Source of the DNA: Mesobacillus sp. AQ2
GTDB taxonomy: Bacteria > Bacillota > Bacilli > Bacillales > Cytobacillaceae
Direction of reading: 5' to 3'
Length of the DNA: 64,000 nucleotides
Assembly: GCF_030122805.1 (NCBI RefSeq)
Contig: NZ_CP126080.1
Coordinates: 2,547,001-2,611,000, forward strand
Shown: piece after piece, positions 27,236 to 35,997 of the stretch
Position numbering within the stretch: the first letter of the stretch is position 1
Layout of the letters: each line of letters begins with the position of its first letter
Translations under genes and position numbers: made by a program
The notes under the pieces: model-generated
Seen by the model: the letters and a program-made list of their open reading frames with translations, nothing else
Database searches by the model: none
Told to the model about the DNA's origin: nothing

Positions 27236-27679
27236 TCAGACCTGCTCCTTTTCATTCTCAGGCTTTTTCATGGCTTTTAGATAAGCTTCATGCCAGTCAG
27301 GAAAAGACCTTTTTAATGAAATGGGCCGGAAACTGTCCTTTTTGACACAGACGTGCTTTGAGCTGCCAGTGAGTGCAAGTTGACCTTCGCCATTAAAAAT
27401 TTCATAATTATAGACAGAACGAATGCCATCATATTCTTCGACCCAAGTCTTGATTGTGGCAGTATCCCCATACCGCAAAGGTTTTTTATAAGAAGCCTGA
27501 ATATCAAGGACAGGCGAGATAATGCCGTCCTTCTCCATCTCAGCATAATTAAAACCGAGCTCTTTAATCAATTGCGTCCTGCCCAGCTCCATCCAAACCA
27601 GATAATTTGCGTGATAAACTACACCCATCTGGTCTGTTTCTGCATATCTAACCTCTATTTCTCTTGATGAAATCTGCAT
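27236..27679 (-). CDS. yneP: Acyl-CoA thioesterase YneP (4HBT hot-dog family)
   Basis: A 147-residue single hot-dog-fold thioesterase. The catalytic block is RYAETDQMGVVYHANYLVWM with the nucleophilic or base Asp near residue 16, followed by the substrate-pocket segment SYKKPLRYGDTATIKTWVEE. It is of the YbgC/4-hydroxybenzoyl-CoA thioesterase type and hydrolyses acyl-CoA; the natural substrate is unknown. The ATG at 27679 has AAGGGG seven bases upstream; the ATG at 27685 is too close. It is followed without a gap by yneQ. It may be co-transcribed with the AAA+ gene upstream, since I see no terminator in the intervening 57 bases. Confidence 0.9.
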   Translation of the reverse strand: MQISSREIEVRYAETDQMGVVYHANYLVWMELGRTQLIKELGFNYAEMEKDGIISPVLDIQASYKKPLRYGDTATIKTWVEEYDGIRSVYNYEIFNGEGQLALTGSSKHVCVKKDSFRPISLKRSFPDWHEAYLKAMKKPENEKEQV

Positions 27680-27736
27680 CCTCATTCCCCTTCTGCTGAT
27701 AGATTGTCTTGTTCAATAAAAATTTCCGAAACATTA

Positions 27737-30058
27737 TTATGACAGTATTTTTGACAGCGCCGCTTCAAAATCCTGTTTCTCCAAGTATATAACATCCTGG
27801 TCCAAGTTCTCTACCGATCCGCCGCCCATCAGGCGATAGGCTTGAGACTGTATGGTTTCGTCCACCAGATTTGTAGCAAACCTTCCGTTCCCCTTAATCT
27901 CTGTTTTGGAAAGCTTTTCTGATAAAAAAACAATGGCCTGATCATTGATTTTATACTGATATTTTCCGGCATAGTTCCTGATAATGAGCAATAATTCATC
28001 GACACTATAATCAGGGAAGTGAAAAAACTTCTTGAAGCGTGATCGAAGGCCTGGATTGCTTTCCAACAGCAGATCCATCTCGGCAGGATAGCCCGCCAGG
28101 ATGACGACAAGGTTTTCATTATGCCTGGTCATCTCATCCACAAGCGTATCGATCACTTCTTTGCCAAAGTCACCTGAGCTTTGACCAAGCAATGAATAGG
28201 CCTCATCTATAAAAAGAACTCCACCAAGTGCCTCACGGATTTTTTTCTTTGTCTTAATGGCTGTCTGGCCCACATAACCAGCGACAAAATCCGCCCGGCT
28301 GCTGGTAATCAGATGTCCCCGCTTTAACATCCCGCATTCCTTTAACAGTTCAGCGTAAATCTTTGCGACAGTCGTTTTTCCGGTCCCGGGGTTCCCGGTG
28401 AAGACAGAATGCAGCTGGATCGGTACAGCGGGCAGCCCTTTTTCCTTTCGGAGCTTCTGCATCCTTACGAAAGAAATAAGCGAGGTGACTTCTGATTTTA
28501 CCGTATCCAAACCTACTAATGCCTGGAGGCGATCAAGTGGTTTTTCTGCTGAAGGCTTGGAAGATGATTCAAAGTCTGCTTTTTCCAACAACGTATATGT
28601 TGAAAAATCATCCTCTTCAGACTTTCTTGAGCCTTTTTTAAATATAGCTTCCAATACAAGGTTACGCACTGTTCGCGCATTGCCAAATGTATCATCAACT
28701 CTTTCCTTTTCAATTCTGTCCCTTAGCTCAAGCTTTGCAGGTTCAGTCATGGCGTAATCATTATCCCGCGCTGCCTGCTCGGCAATCTCCATCAGTTCAT
28801 CTTCCGTATAATCAGGCAGATGAATAAAATTCGATTGTGGGAAACGAGACCTTAATCCAGGATTTGCATCGAGAAACTGGCGCATTTCTTCTGGATATCC
28901 AGCAAGGATTACCGCAAATTTGCCTCCATATTCATTTCCAGTCATTAGGGATACCAGTGTATCGATTGCAGTTTGGCCATAGTCATTCCCTGTCTGGCCT
29001 TCACGCTTAAGACTATATGCTTCATCGATGAATAACACACCGCCAAGAGCCTGTTCGACAATTTTGCGTACGTTTTCCTCGGTCTGCCCAACATAAGCGC
29101 CGACTAACTGTGAACGGTCAGCCTCGATGATTTCTTCTCTCGGCAAAACACCAAGTTGATGATAAATTTTTGCAAGCAATCGTGCAAGCGATGTTTTTCC
29201 TGTTCCTGGATTGCCTGTCAGCACCATATTCAAGCTTTGGTCATCTTTTGTTTGCAGTCCAAGTTCTTTTCGCTTTTGCTGATATTTGAGGAAACGATAA
29301 AAATCATTCACTCTCTCTTTTACGGATTCCAGGCCAACCATCTGATTTAGTTCAGCCAAAGGATCCGTTTCCGACTGGTTTTGAAACTCCATATCCTCGG
29401 CGAATTCTTCTTTCCATTGAAGCTTGATTTCATCAAGGTTATGAAGTCTTTTTTTCATTTCTTCATAGTGGACTGCTGTATGGAAAACGCCCGTTACCGA
29501 CTCTTCATATAGTTCTGTTGCTTTCAGGAGTGCTGCTGTTTCATCGATTGCCTTTTCGAGTAATTTTGTCAGCCTGCCGAATTTTCGGCTTAAATCGGAA
29601 CCATCTCCTGGTGTCTGTTCCTTTAGCTCATCCAGCACTTCTTCGGCATGTCCAAGGAATTGCTGGGAAATATCGATGTATTGTTCTGCTGTTTTCTTTT
29701 TCAGTGCCCGATTGTCTGTTTCCCTGATCCGAGGGTAGACCAGGTTTTCGAACAAATTCCCTTTATTCTTCCATTGGTTTGACGCAAGCAGGGATTTAGC
29801 TTTTTTGTTAGAAGCATCTTGCTCAACCGCTGATTTCAGCCACTCAAGGACAAGTGAATCAAATCCGTTCCGTTTAGCTCTTGATTGAGCTGCCAGCGTC
29901 AAAACATGTGACAGTTTTGTCGGCGCTTCACTTTTTGTCAGTACTTTAATGGCTGTAATCAAACCAGCTTCATCACGAATGAAACCCTTAGAATGTATTT
30001 CTTCCTCCCAAAGTAACAGCTGTTCATCTAAAGGGATTTGCTTTTTGTGTTGTTCCAT
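27737..30058 (-). CDS. Tandem AAA+ ATPase of the CbxX/SpoVK family
   Basis: A 773-residue cytoplasmic protein with a helical N-terminal region (about 230 residues) followed by two CbxX/CfqX-type AAA+ modules. Module 1 shows VLTGNPGTGKTSLARLLAKI, GGVLFIDEAYSLKREG and RSRFPQSNFIHLPDYTEDEL. Module 2 shows FTGNPGTGKTTVAKIYAELL, GGVLFIDEAYSLLGQ and RSRFKKFFHFPDYSVDEL. Both carry complete Walker A and B motifs, so both should be active. SpoVK of B. subtilis is a single-module relative of about 320 residues needed for spore maturation; this long form is common in spore formers and its role is not established. I take the ATG at 30058 rather than the GTG at 30067. Confidence 0.9.
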   Translation of the reverse strand: MEQHKKQIPLDEQLLLWEEEIHSKGFIRDEAGLITAIKVLTKSEAPTKLSHVLTLAAQSRAKRNGFDSLVLEWLKSAVEQDASNKKAKSLLASNQWKNKGNLFENLVYPRIRETDNRALKKKTAEQYIDISQQFLGHAEEVLDELKEQTPGDGSDLSRKFGRLTKLLEKAIDETAALLKATELYEESVTGVFHTAVHYEEMKKRLHNLDEIKLQWKEEFAEDMEFQNQSETDPLAELNQMVGLESVKERVNDFYRFLKYQQKRKELGLQTKDDQSLNMVLTGNPGTGKTSLARLLAKIYHQLGVLPREEIIEADRSQLVGAYVGQTEENVRKIVEQALGGVLFIDEAYSLKREGQTGNDYGQTAIDTLVSLMTGNEYGGKFAVILAGYPEEMRQFLDANPGLRSRFPQSNFIHLPDYTEDELMEIAEQAARDNDYAMTEPAKLELRDRIEKERVDDTFGNARTVRNLVLEAIFKKGSRKSEEDDFSTYTLLEKADFESSSKPSAEKPLDRLQALVGLDTVKSEVTSLISFVRMQKLRKEKGLPAVPIQLHSVFTGNPGTGKTTVAKIYAELLKECGMLKRGHLITSSRADFVAGYVGQTAIKTKKKIREALGGVLFIDEAYSLLGQSSGDFGKEVIDTLVDEMTRHNENLVVILAGYPAEMDLLLESNPGLRSRFKKFFHFPDYSVDELLLIIRNYAGKYQYKINDQAIVFLSEKLSKTEIKGNGRFATNLVDETIQSQAYRLMGGGSVENLDQDVIYLEKQDFEAALSKILS

Positions 30059-30138
30059 ACGAATCACTTCTTTATCTATAATTTAACGAATGCCATTTCA
30101 ACTTTACATTCCGTATATTAACACATTTTCCCGCAAAC

Positions 30139-30167
30139 GAAAAAAGACCCGCCTTTACGACGGGTCT
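30139..30167 (-). terminator. Terminator of tlp
   Basis: AGACCCG / CGGGTCT hairpin (30145-30151 and 30161-30167) followed by T6 on the minus strand. Confidence 0.82.
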
Positions 30168-30173
30168 CTCCCC

Positions 30174-30395
30174 TTACTGCTGTCTGTTAGCTTCATCCTT
30201 AATTTCTGCCCTGAAGGCATCAATACTCTCACGGCGGCGCTCATTCTTCTCCTGAATCCGCTGCTGGTCTTCAGGACTCGAATTATTCATTGCAGCCTCA
30301 GCATCTTCCATGTTCGCAATGGTGTGATGGATCATCGACTGCAGCTTTTCTACATTATCACTGCGATCGTCTGGCTTTGGTGTATGGTTTGCCAT
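30174..30395 (-). CDS. tlp: Small acid-soluble spore protein Tlp
   Basis: A 73-residue spore-core protein beginning MANHTPKPDDRSDNVEKLQS and continuing with a charged helical region ending KDEANRQQ. It matches the Tlp family of minor SASPs made in the forespore. The ATG at 30395 is chosen because GGAGG stands nine bases upstream; an ATG two codons earlier (30401) is too close. A perfect sigma-G-type -10 (CATACTA) lies upstream. In B. subtilis tlp follows sspN in one operon; here sspN has its own terminator about 160 bases before tlp, so they look separately transcribed. Confidence 0.93.
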   Translation of the reverse strand: MANHTPKPDDRSDNVEKLQSMIHHTIANMEDAEAAMNNSSPEDQQRIQEKNERRRESIDAFRAEIKDEANRQQ

Positions 30396-30427
30396 TGTCA
30401 TGTACCTCCTTTTAAAAAGTACAACAA

Positions 30428-30434
30428 TAGTATG
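30428..30434 (-). promoter_or_regulatory. Sigma-G-type -10 element upstream of tlp
   Basis: CATACTA on the minus strand equals the sigma-G -10 consensus (CATAMTA), about 33 bases before the tlp start. The -35 region is not convincing. Confidence 0.45.
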
Positions 30435-30555
30435 TGATGAATGAAAGTGAATATAAGCGGAAAACAGTGGATACTTTTTCGACAAAGATTTTATCGCAGA
30501 TATAGTTGCTTTCTGGGTCTTAGGCATTGGGTACGGCATTTTGAGAGAAATTAAA

Positions 30556-30589
30556 TAAAAAATAAAAGCCTGCCATCTATTCGGCAGGC
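30556..30589 (-). terminator. Terminator of sspN
   Basis: GCCTGCC / GGCAGGC hairpin (30568-30574 and 30583-30589) with a TTTTATTTTTTATTT tail on the minus strand, just after the sspN stop. Confidence 0.82.
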
Positions 30590-30602
30590 GTGGTTCCAAG
30601 AT

Positions 30603-30746
30603 CTATTCACCTTTAGTCTGGATTACCTGTGCATGTTCTCCAGATTTATCATTCATCTTCTTGCCCTTGTTACCGCTGAAACCGCGCGGCTGGGTTCCAA
30701 GGTGGCTCGGAACATGGTGCTTGCTGTCCCTTTTAGGATTACTCAT
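30603..30746 (-). CDS. sspN: Small acid-soluble spore protein N
   Basis: A 47-residue basic peptide beginning MSNPKRDSKHHVPSHLGTQP, with GNKGKKMNDKSGEHAQVIQT in the second half. This is the SspN pattern (N-terminal NPK..SKHF.P.HLGTQ, then GN.GK.M.D.SG). Minor SASPs are made only in the forespore under sigma-G and packed in the spore core. GAGGAGGG precedes the start. Its neighbour tlp is the usual operon partner, here separated by a terminator. Confidence 0.92.
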   Translation of the reverse strand: MSNPKRDSKHHVPSHLGTQPRGFSGNKGKKMNDKSGEHAQVIQTKGE

Positions 30747-30813
30747 GACCATCCCTCCTCTAGATTAAGTTTTACCAGAAGAAGAGTTAATCATGAATGG
30801 TAATGTATGAAAA

Positions 30814-30945
30814 TTACTCAGCTTTACCTAAGTGTTTTTGCTCTAATTTTGCCTCGATTTTTTCGAGTGCATCACGGTCATTCAGAAGTTGACGTTTATT
30901 TTCCATAACTAGCTCTTGAAAAGAACGTTTTCTAGGTTTCCTCAT
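30814..30945 (-). CDS. FbpB-like Fur-regulated basic peptide (43 aa)
   Basis: A 43-residue highly basic helical peptide beginning MRKPRKRSFQELVMENKRQL, then LNDRDALEKIEAKLEQKHLG. The N-terminal R/K-rich segment and 'SF.ELV.ENK..LLND...LEKIE' pattern are those of the FbpB family. In B. subtilis these are Fur-controlled peptides thought to help the small RNA FsrA spare iron. A Fur-box-like sequence lies just upstream of the ribosome binding site, in line with iron control. Orthology to fbpB itself, rather than another paralogue, is not certain. Confidence 0.78.
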   Translation of the reverse strand: MRKPRKRSFQELVMENKRQLLNDRDALEKIEAKLEQKHLGKAE

Positions 30946-30960
30946 CGTGTTCACCATCCT

Positions 30961-30975
30961 TTATCATCATTCTAA
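30961..30975 (-). promoter_or_regulatory. Possible Fur box upstream of the FbpB-like gene
   Basis: TTATCATCATTCTAA matches the 7-1-7 Fur consensus (TGATAATnATTATCA) at about 10 of 14 positions when read on the minus strand. It sits immediately upstream of the ribosome binding site, a position from which a repressor could act. Confidence 0.35.
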
Positions 30976-31082
30976 CAGTTATTATGTCCGGAAACGGTTG
31001 CAATTATTACAACTTTTTGAAAATTTAATCGTATTTTATTCATACCCATATTTTCCGGGTACTCTTCATGCAATTTTTCCCA

Positions 31083-31113
31083 TAAAAAAAACACCAGGAA
31101 GGGTCCCTGATGT
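31083..31113 (-). terminator. Terminator of yneN
   Basis: An imperfect ACACCAGG / CCTGATGTGT hairpin followed on the minus strand by eight T, at the yneN stop. Confidence 0.7.
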
Positions 31114-31114
31114 G

Positions 31115-31636
31115 TCATTTTAACAGTTCTTCCATTTGCTCATAACTCATGGAACCAATATGCTTTCTTAAGATCACTCCATTTTCGTCAATAATAAAGG
31201 TAGTCGGAATCGAAATAATCTGGTATGTCTGCTGTGTTGTGCCAGATTCGTCAAGCAAGATCGGAAATGACAGCTTATTTTTTTCAGCAAATGTTTTTAC
31301 ATCATTTTGGGGATCCAGATTAATGGCCAAAATTTCTACCTCCTCTGAGTGACTTTTGTAAAACTTCTCCATCGCTGGCATTTCCTCTTTACATGGCGGG
31401 CACCATGTAGCCCAAAAGTTAATCATAATCTTCCTGCCCTTATATTCATTAAGATCAACCTTTTCCCCTGCAAGGTTTTTTAAGGTAAAAGGTGGTGCCA
31501 TCAAACCAATATCTATTCCAGCAGATGTGGTTGAAGCCTGAATGGCGCTAGGATCATCTGCCTTATAAAAATGCTGATAAGCAGCAAACAACAGCAATCC
31601 AGCAAGAATACCAGCACCAATCGCTTTTTTAATCAT
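31115..31636 (-). CDS. yneN: Membrane-anchored thiol-disulfide oxidoreductase YneN (ResA/TlpA-like)
   Basis: A 173-residue extracytoplasmic thioredoxin-fold protein held by an N-terminal hydrophobic segment (residues 5-22). The active site is NFWATWCPPCKEEMPAM with Cys79 and Cys82. The fold is completed by the cis-Pro loop SIPTTFIIDENG. Relatives such as ResA and StoA reduce disulfides of apocytochrome c or spore envelope proteins outside the membrane. The gene occupies the yneN place near citB, as in B. subtilis, though here mtnA, a LysR gene and a permease lie in between. AAGGAGGG precedes the start. The redox partner is unknown. Confidence 0.9.
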   Translation of the reverse strand: MIKKAIGAGILAGLLLFAAYQHFYKADDPSAIQASTTSAGIDIGLMAPPFTLKNLAGEKVDLNEYKGRKIMINFWATWCPPCKEEMPAMEKFYKSHSEEVEILAINLDPQNDVKTFAEKNKLSFPILLDESGTTQQTYQIISIPTTFIIDENGVILRKHIGSMSYEQMEELLK

Positions 31637-31747
31637 GAAGTACCCTCCTTAGACTTAGTTACAAGTAGGTTATCCCAAGTATACTAAGATAATGAAAGTG
31701 GATATGTCAGAATATATGATGATTGTGTGAACTATATCGTTGCAAAT

Positions 31748-31772
31748 AAAAAACCGGAGATCTTATCTCCGG
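31748..31772 (-). terminator. Terminator of mtnA
   Basis: CCGGAGA / TCTCCGG hairpin (31754-31760 and 31766-31772) with T6 on the minus strand. Confidence 0.85.
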
Positions 31773-31784
31773 CGGTCTTCCTCA

Positions 31785-32834
31785 TTATTTTTCAAAAAGA
31801 CGCGGCAGTTCCTCACTGTAATTTCCGCGCATGATTCCTTTTTCGGTGATGATGGCTGTTATCAAATGATGAGGTGTGACATCAAAGGCTGGATTGAAAA
31901 CCTTGACGCCCTCAGGAGCAGTTGATTTCCCGAATCCGGCCGTGATTTCTTCTGCAGCACGCTCTTCAATTGGAATGTCTTCACCTGTTTTGGTTTCAAG
32001 ATCGATGGTTGATAACGGCGCTGCCACGTAAAACGGAATATTGTGGGCTTTTGCCAGTAAGGCAACACCGTAAGTACCAATTTTATTTGCGACATCGCCG
32101 TTGGCGGCAACGCGGTCGCAGCCGACAATGACTGCCTGGACTTTGCCTTGTTGCATTACCATTGCCGCCATGCTGTCAGTTATAAGAGTCACATCGATCC
32201 CAGCCTGCATCAACTCCCAGGCGGTCAGTCGGGCTCCCTGCAGCAATGGACGCGTTTCATCGGCAAATACCTTTATATCCATGCCTCTTTCCTTCGCCAA
32301 ATAAATCGGCGCCAGGGCAGTTCCATACTTTGCTGTCGCAATCCCGCCTGCGTTACAGTGAGTCAGGACTGTCATCCCATCTTGAAATAAACTTAACGCA
32401 TTTTCACCTATGGAGCTGCAGACATTTTCATCTTCCTGGCGAATGGTATGAGCTTCTTCGATCAGCAATTTCTTAATACTCGTTACAGGTTTCCCGTTTT
32501 CAGCCTTGGCGCGTGCATCCATCCTATTTAGAGCCCAGAACAAATTGACTGCAGTCGGCCTGGAGGTGGCTAAATAATCTGCCTTTTCCTTGAAATACTC
32601 ATAAAATGTCTCAAAGTCTGACTCAGGTGCGTCTTTGATGCCGAGAGCCAGTCCGTAGGCAGCTGCAATGCCAATTGCTGGAGCCCCTCTGACTTTTAGC
32701 TGTTTAATCGCGTCCCATACATCCTCTATATCCGTGATTTCCAGGAATTCTGTCACCTGTGGAAGTTTTGTTTGGTTCAATATGTAAAGCTTTTCATCGT
32801 CAAATTTTACCGACTGTAAAAATATCTCCTCCAT
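31785..32834 (-). CDS. mtnA: S-methyl-5-thioribose-1-phosphate isomerase MtnA
   Basis: A 349-residue isomerase that converts methylthioribose-1-phosphate to methylthioribulose-1-phosphate in methionine salvage. Family blocks are [18 protein letters not shown] near residue 50, [20 protein letters not shown] with the catalytic Cys, [20 protein letters not shown] with the catalytic Asp, and [18 protein letters not shown] precedes the ATG. No other methionine-salvage gene (mtnK, mtnB, mtnD) and no SAM riboswitch is seen around it, so the rest of the pathway, if present, is elsewhere. Confidence 0.94.
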   Translation of the reverse strand: MEEIFLQSVKFDDEKLYILNQTKLPQVTEFLEITDIEDVWDAIKQLKVRGAPAIGIAAAYGLALGIKDAPESDFETFYEYFKEKADYLATSRPTAVNLFWALNRMDARAKAENGKPVTSIKKLLIEEAHTIRQEDENVCSSIGENALSLFQDGMTVLTHCNAGGIATAKYGTALAPIYLAKERGMDIKVFADETRPLLQGARLTAWELMQAGIDVTLITDSMAAMVMQQGKVQAVIVGCDRVAANGDVANKIGTYGVALLAKAHNIPFYVAAPLSTIDLETKTGEDIPIEERAAEEITAGFGKSTAPEGVKVFNPAFDVTPHHLITAIITEKGIMRGNYSEELPRLFEK

Positions 32835-32959
32835 GCTGCTGCTCCTCCTTCTGCATTAACACAATTTTGAAACTAAATATCATTTTACCAATTTTCAGGC
32901 ATTGAGCAAGTGAAATATTAAGTGGGCGTAGTTTTCATATTTATAAATATAAGATGCAC

Positions 32960-33850
32960 TCAATCAATGTTATGATCATGAATACCAAGCTGCTGTTTCA
33001 CCAGTTCGATGAAATTACGTGCTGGCCGGGATAGATGGTGCTGCTTCAGCCAGATCAACCCTATCGATGAAGTCAGGGTCGAATCTGTTATTTCTCTGGC
33101 ATACAAATTATTTTGGCCGTATGACCGGAATACCGATTCAGGAACGATGGTCGCGCCAATCCCTGAAGAAACCAGCTTCATCAGGATATTCATGTCAGAA
33201 CACTCAGAAATGATCTGCACAGGCAGCTGCGCTTTTGTTATGGCCTCATGGATGATATTATAGCTCCCAAGTCCCTCTGTCGAAGGAAGGATGAGCGGGA
33301 ACCGGCTGATCGTTTCAAATGATATACTTTCATCAATCTTCTCCCTGCAAACAAACACAAATGGCTCATTATACAAATGAAGATAACTTAAATCATGATG
33401 AGACAAGGGAAGTCTGACAAGCCCCAATTCAATAGAGCGATTTCTTACAAGTTCAGCCAGGTAGGCAGAATCATTTTGGACAATACGCAAATAAACCAGA
33501 GGAAACAAAGAATGGAATTCGTCAAGCCATTCCGGAAACTGGGGAACGGAAAGTGTATTGATTCCCACTGATAAATTCCCTTTCCTGCCTTCATCGGTTT
33601 CTTGAAGTTCATTTTTTACTTCCTCAAATGAATGGACAATATTGAGTGCATGCCGGTAAAGCAATGTTCCTTTATCAGTCAGCTCCAGTTTCTTTCCATG
33701 CCGTTCAACGAGCATTACTCCCAATTCTTCTTCCATTTGTTTCAATTGAAGGCTTAACGGAGGTTGTGACATATGAAGACGATGTGCAGCCGCTGTGATG
33801 TTTTTTTCCTCCGCAATCGCAATGAAATAACGCATTTGTCTAATATCCAT
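32960..33850 (-). CDS. LysR-family transcriptional regulator
   Basis: A 296-residue LysR-type regulator. The winged helix-turn-helix is at the N-terminus (MDIRQMRYFIAIAEEKNITA, then HMSQPPLSLQLKQMEEELGV), followed by a periplasmic-binding-like effector domain. It belongs to the branch related to CatR/BenM-like and AlsR-like regulators. It is transcribed divergently from an AzgA-type purine permease, 136 bases away, and LysR proteins usually control the divergent gene, so the permease is the likely target. AGAGGG precedes the start. The effector is unknown. Confidence 0.9.
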   Translation of the reverse strand: MDIRQMRYFIAIAEEKNITAAAHRLHMSQPPLSLQLKQMEEELGVMLVERHGKKLELTDKGTLLYRHALNIVHSFEEVKNELQETDEGRKGNLSVGINTLSVPQFPEWLDEFHSLFPLVYLRIVQNDSAYLAELVRNRSIELGLVRLPLSHHDLSYLHLYNEPFVFVCREKIDESISFETISRFPLILPSTEGLGSYNIIHEAITKAQLPVQIISECSDMNILMKLVSSGIGATIVPESVFRSYGQNNLYAREITDSTLTSSIGLIWLKQHHLSRPARNFIELVKQQLGIHDHNID

Positions 33851-33880
33851 GTAATCCCTCTATTTAAAAAAGATATGATT

Positions 33881-33899
33881 AATATATAAATTATATATT
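33881..33899. promoter_or_regulatory. Perfect 19-bp palindrome, candidate LysR operator
   Basis: AATATATAA-A-TTATATATT in the divergent gap between the LysR gene and the permease gene. It contains several T-N11-A matches, the core of LysR sites, but such AT-rich palindromes also arise by chance. Confidence 0.4.
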
Positions 33900-33986
33900 T
33901 TCAATATACCAATAGTCTATGTTACGATATATTTTCATTCGTTTCAAAGCGAAAAAATTTATCTATATAAAGAGAGAGGAGAAAAA

Positions 33987-35273
33987 ATGGATAAATTATT
34001 TCAATTAAAAGCACATGATACAACAATCGGAAAAGAGTTTTCAGCTGGCCTGATCTCTTATATAACTGTTGTGTATATCATCATTGTCAATGCTACCATT
34101 CTGTCAGCAGCTGGAATTCCTTTGGAAGCTGGAATCATTGCCACCATTTTGACCGTTTTCGCTGGCTGCCTGCTCATGGGTTTCTGGAGCAATACACCTA
34201 TTTTGGTGATTCCGGGAATGGGATTGAATGCGATGTTTACATACACAATCGTACAGTCAGGGGGCTTTGCATGGCAGGAAGCACTTGCCATGGTGTTTGT
34301 TTCCGGGGTCATTTTCATGTTATTAGCTTTCACTCCACTGGCAAAAACGATTGTCTCGTCCATTCCTGATTCCCTGAAGGAAGCCATCACTGTTGGCATC
34401 GGCATCCTATTAATCCTGATCGGTTTCGATAATAGCGGAATCATTACAAGTTCGGAACATACTTTACTTGCAATCGGAGACCTCAGCAGTTCAACAGCCC
34501 TCATCACTTTGATCGGATTAGTTGTCACTGTCGTATTATTCATTAAAAATGTACCCGGCAACCTTTTGCTAAGTATCGCATTCACAGCAGCACTTGCCTT
34601 GATTTTTGGTGATTTCAAGGGTGATGGAGCGTCATGGAGTATGCCATCATTCAAAGGGTATATGGCAGTGTTTGGTCAAATGTCGTTTGCCAAAGCGGGT
34701 GATTTTGTTTTTTGGCTTACTGCTTTTTCATTGGCAATGGTTGTTATCTTCGAAAATATTGGCTTGATCCATGGACATACAAAGATGCTAAACCAGACAC
34801 AAAAATCCAGGAAAGCTTTACAGGCAAATGCAATTTCAGTAGCCACAGCCGGAATTTTCGGGACTAGCCCTACCGTTGCATCTGTCGAAAGTGCTGCCGG
34901 AATTGCTGCTGGCGGACGGACTGGATTAACGAGCATCGTAACTGGTGTCCTATTCCTGGCGTCCATTGTATTAATCCCTGTTATTAAAATGGTACCGGAA
35001 AGCGCAGTCTCTCCTGTCTTAATTTTAATAGGTGTACTAATGCTGCAGAATATTACCAACATCAAGCTCGATGATTTACTTGAAAGCTTCCCTGCTCTGC
35101 TGATCATTGTCCTGATTCCGCTGACATATAGCATTGCAGACGGAATGGCGATTGGTTTTATCCTTTATCCCTTAATGAAGCTATTAATGGGGAAAGGCCG
35201 GGAGATCCAGCCTGCACTCTATATGATTGCCTTGCTGTTCCTGGGTAACTTTGTTTTGCAATATGCTCTATAA
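33987..35273 (+). CDS. AzgA-type purine (adenine/guanine/hypoxanthine) permease
   Basis: A 428-residue membrane transporter of the AzgA/PbuG/PbuO branch. Signatures are GKEFSAGLISYITVVYIIIV at the start, NTPILVIPGMGLNAMFTYTI, TVGIGILLILIGFDNSGII and the conserved GIFGTSPTVASVESAAGIAA with GGRTGLTS. These carriers take up purine bases with protons. GAGGAG lies before the ATG. I see no purine riboswitch in the short leader, which separates it from the riboswitch-controlled pbuG of B. subtilis; control by the divergent LysR regulator is more likely (inference). Confidence 0.9.
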   Translation: MDKLFQLKAHDTTIGKEFSAGLISYITVVYIIIVNATILSAAGIPLEAGIIATILTVFAGCLLMGFWSNTPILVIPGMGLNAMFTYTIVQSGGFAWQEALAMVFVSGVIFMLLAFTPLAKTIVSSIPDSLKEAITVGIGILLILIGFDNSGIITSSEHTLLAIGDLSSSTALITLIGLVVTVVLFIKNVPGNLLLSIAFTAALALIFGDFKGDGASWSMPSFKGYMAVFGQMSFAKAGDFVFWLTAFSLAMVVIFENIGLIHGHTKMLNQTQKSRKALQANAISVATAGIFGTSPTVASVESAAGIAAGGRTGLTSIVTGVLFLASIVLIPVIKMVPESAVSPVLILIGVLMLQNITNIKLDDLLESFPALLIIVLIPLTYSIADGMAIGFILYPLMKLLMGKGREIQPALYMIALLFLGNFVLQYAL

Positions 35274-35278
35274 TGAGA

Positions 35279-35306
35279 AAAACAGCCCTGGGTCCAGGGC
35301 TGTTTT
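35279..35306. terminator. Bidirectional terminator after the purine permease gene
   Basis: AAAACAGCCCTG / CAGGGCTGTTTT hairpin with loop GGTC, overlapping the stop of the convergent gene. Confidence 0.8.
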
Positions 35307-35853
35307 AGTTTGCTCTTTTTAGAATATAGGATGAAGGATTCATATAAACATTCGGAATAAACTTGGAAGCTTCTTGCAGCAGATGGATCTGAGCTGCCTG
35401 TGCCTGGTCAACTGTCCCCATTCCATACATCTTCAATGACCGTTCAAGGACAAGCATCGGTTCGTAGCCATTTACATAATAGAGACTCTCACCAGTGCCA
35501 GGATAATAGGATTCAAGCGGCTTTATGTTGGAAATGATGTGATATTGAGCTTTACCTTTTTGAGAGTAACCAGCCACCACCGCCTCAAAGGGACGGCCAT
35601 CTGCAGGAAGCAAAGGATTATTGATTGATGACTGGATTGATTCAGCCAGTTCTCTGAGACTGAATCCTTGTTTAATAAGGGTTTCAGCGGCATCTGCTGC
35701 CATCACCGCATATTCCTCATCACCTGAAAAAGCAATGAACGCTGTATCCGGTATCAATTCTTTGAAATGGATGTCATCAGTCATCTGCTGTATCCCCAAA
35801 TCAGTAACCAATGAAATAAAATCTTCTCTTGCTACTATTGATACAAGGCCCAT
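35305..35853 (-). CDS. Uncharacterised protein, possibly of proteasome-like (Ntn) fold
   Basis: A 182-residue soluble protein starting MGLVSIVAREDFISLVTDLG, with AAGGAG eight bases before ATG 35853. The middle reads FIAFSGDEEYAVMAADAAET, then FEAVVAGYSQKGKAQYHIIS, and the C-terminal half has the helix-rich GYEPMLVLERSLKMYGMG. The 'FSG D.E.A' and 'VAGY...G..QYH.I' elements recall the beta-sandwich core of proteasome-type Ntn hydrolases, but the N-terminal catalytic Thr/Ser/Cys of that superfamily is not evident. The family is not recognised with confidence. Confidence 0.7.
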   Translation of the reverse strand: MGLVSIVAREDFISLVTDLGIQQMTDDIHFKELIPDTAFIAFSGDEEYAVMAADAAETLIKQGFSLRELAESIQSSINNPLLPADGRPFEAVVAGYSQKGKAQYHIISNIKPLESYYPGTGESLYYVNGYEPMLVLERSLKMYGMGTVDQAQAAQIHLLQEASKFIPNVYMNPSSYILKRAN

Positions 35854-35997
35854 AGAAATCACTCCTTATGTTCCACCTACCTTAAACATACCTCTTTGGC
35901 AGCAAATTTCAATAGGAGAGTTTGTCGATTTATCAGAAGTTTTCGTGAATTTTGTAGGATAGGTGGATAAAGAAAGGGACCAAAGTTAAATAAGCGA

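Noticed and set aside
30174..30599. 141-residue ORF including tlp
   Set aside because: Only the last 73 residues match Tlp, and the ribosome binding site fits ATG 30395; the upstream part covers the sspN terminator.
32835..32959. SAM riboswitch upstream of mtnA
   Set aside because: No SAM-I core or terminator is visible in the 125-base gap.
33851..33986. Purine riboswitch before the AzgA-type permease
   Set aside because: The leader is too short and AT-rich, and the conserved purine-aptamer core is not present.
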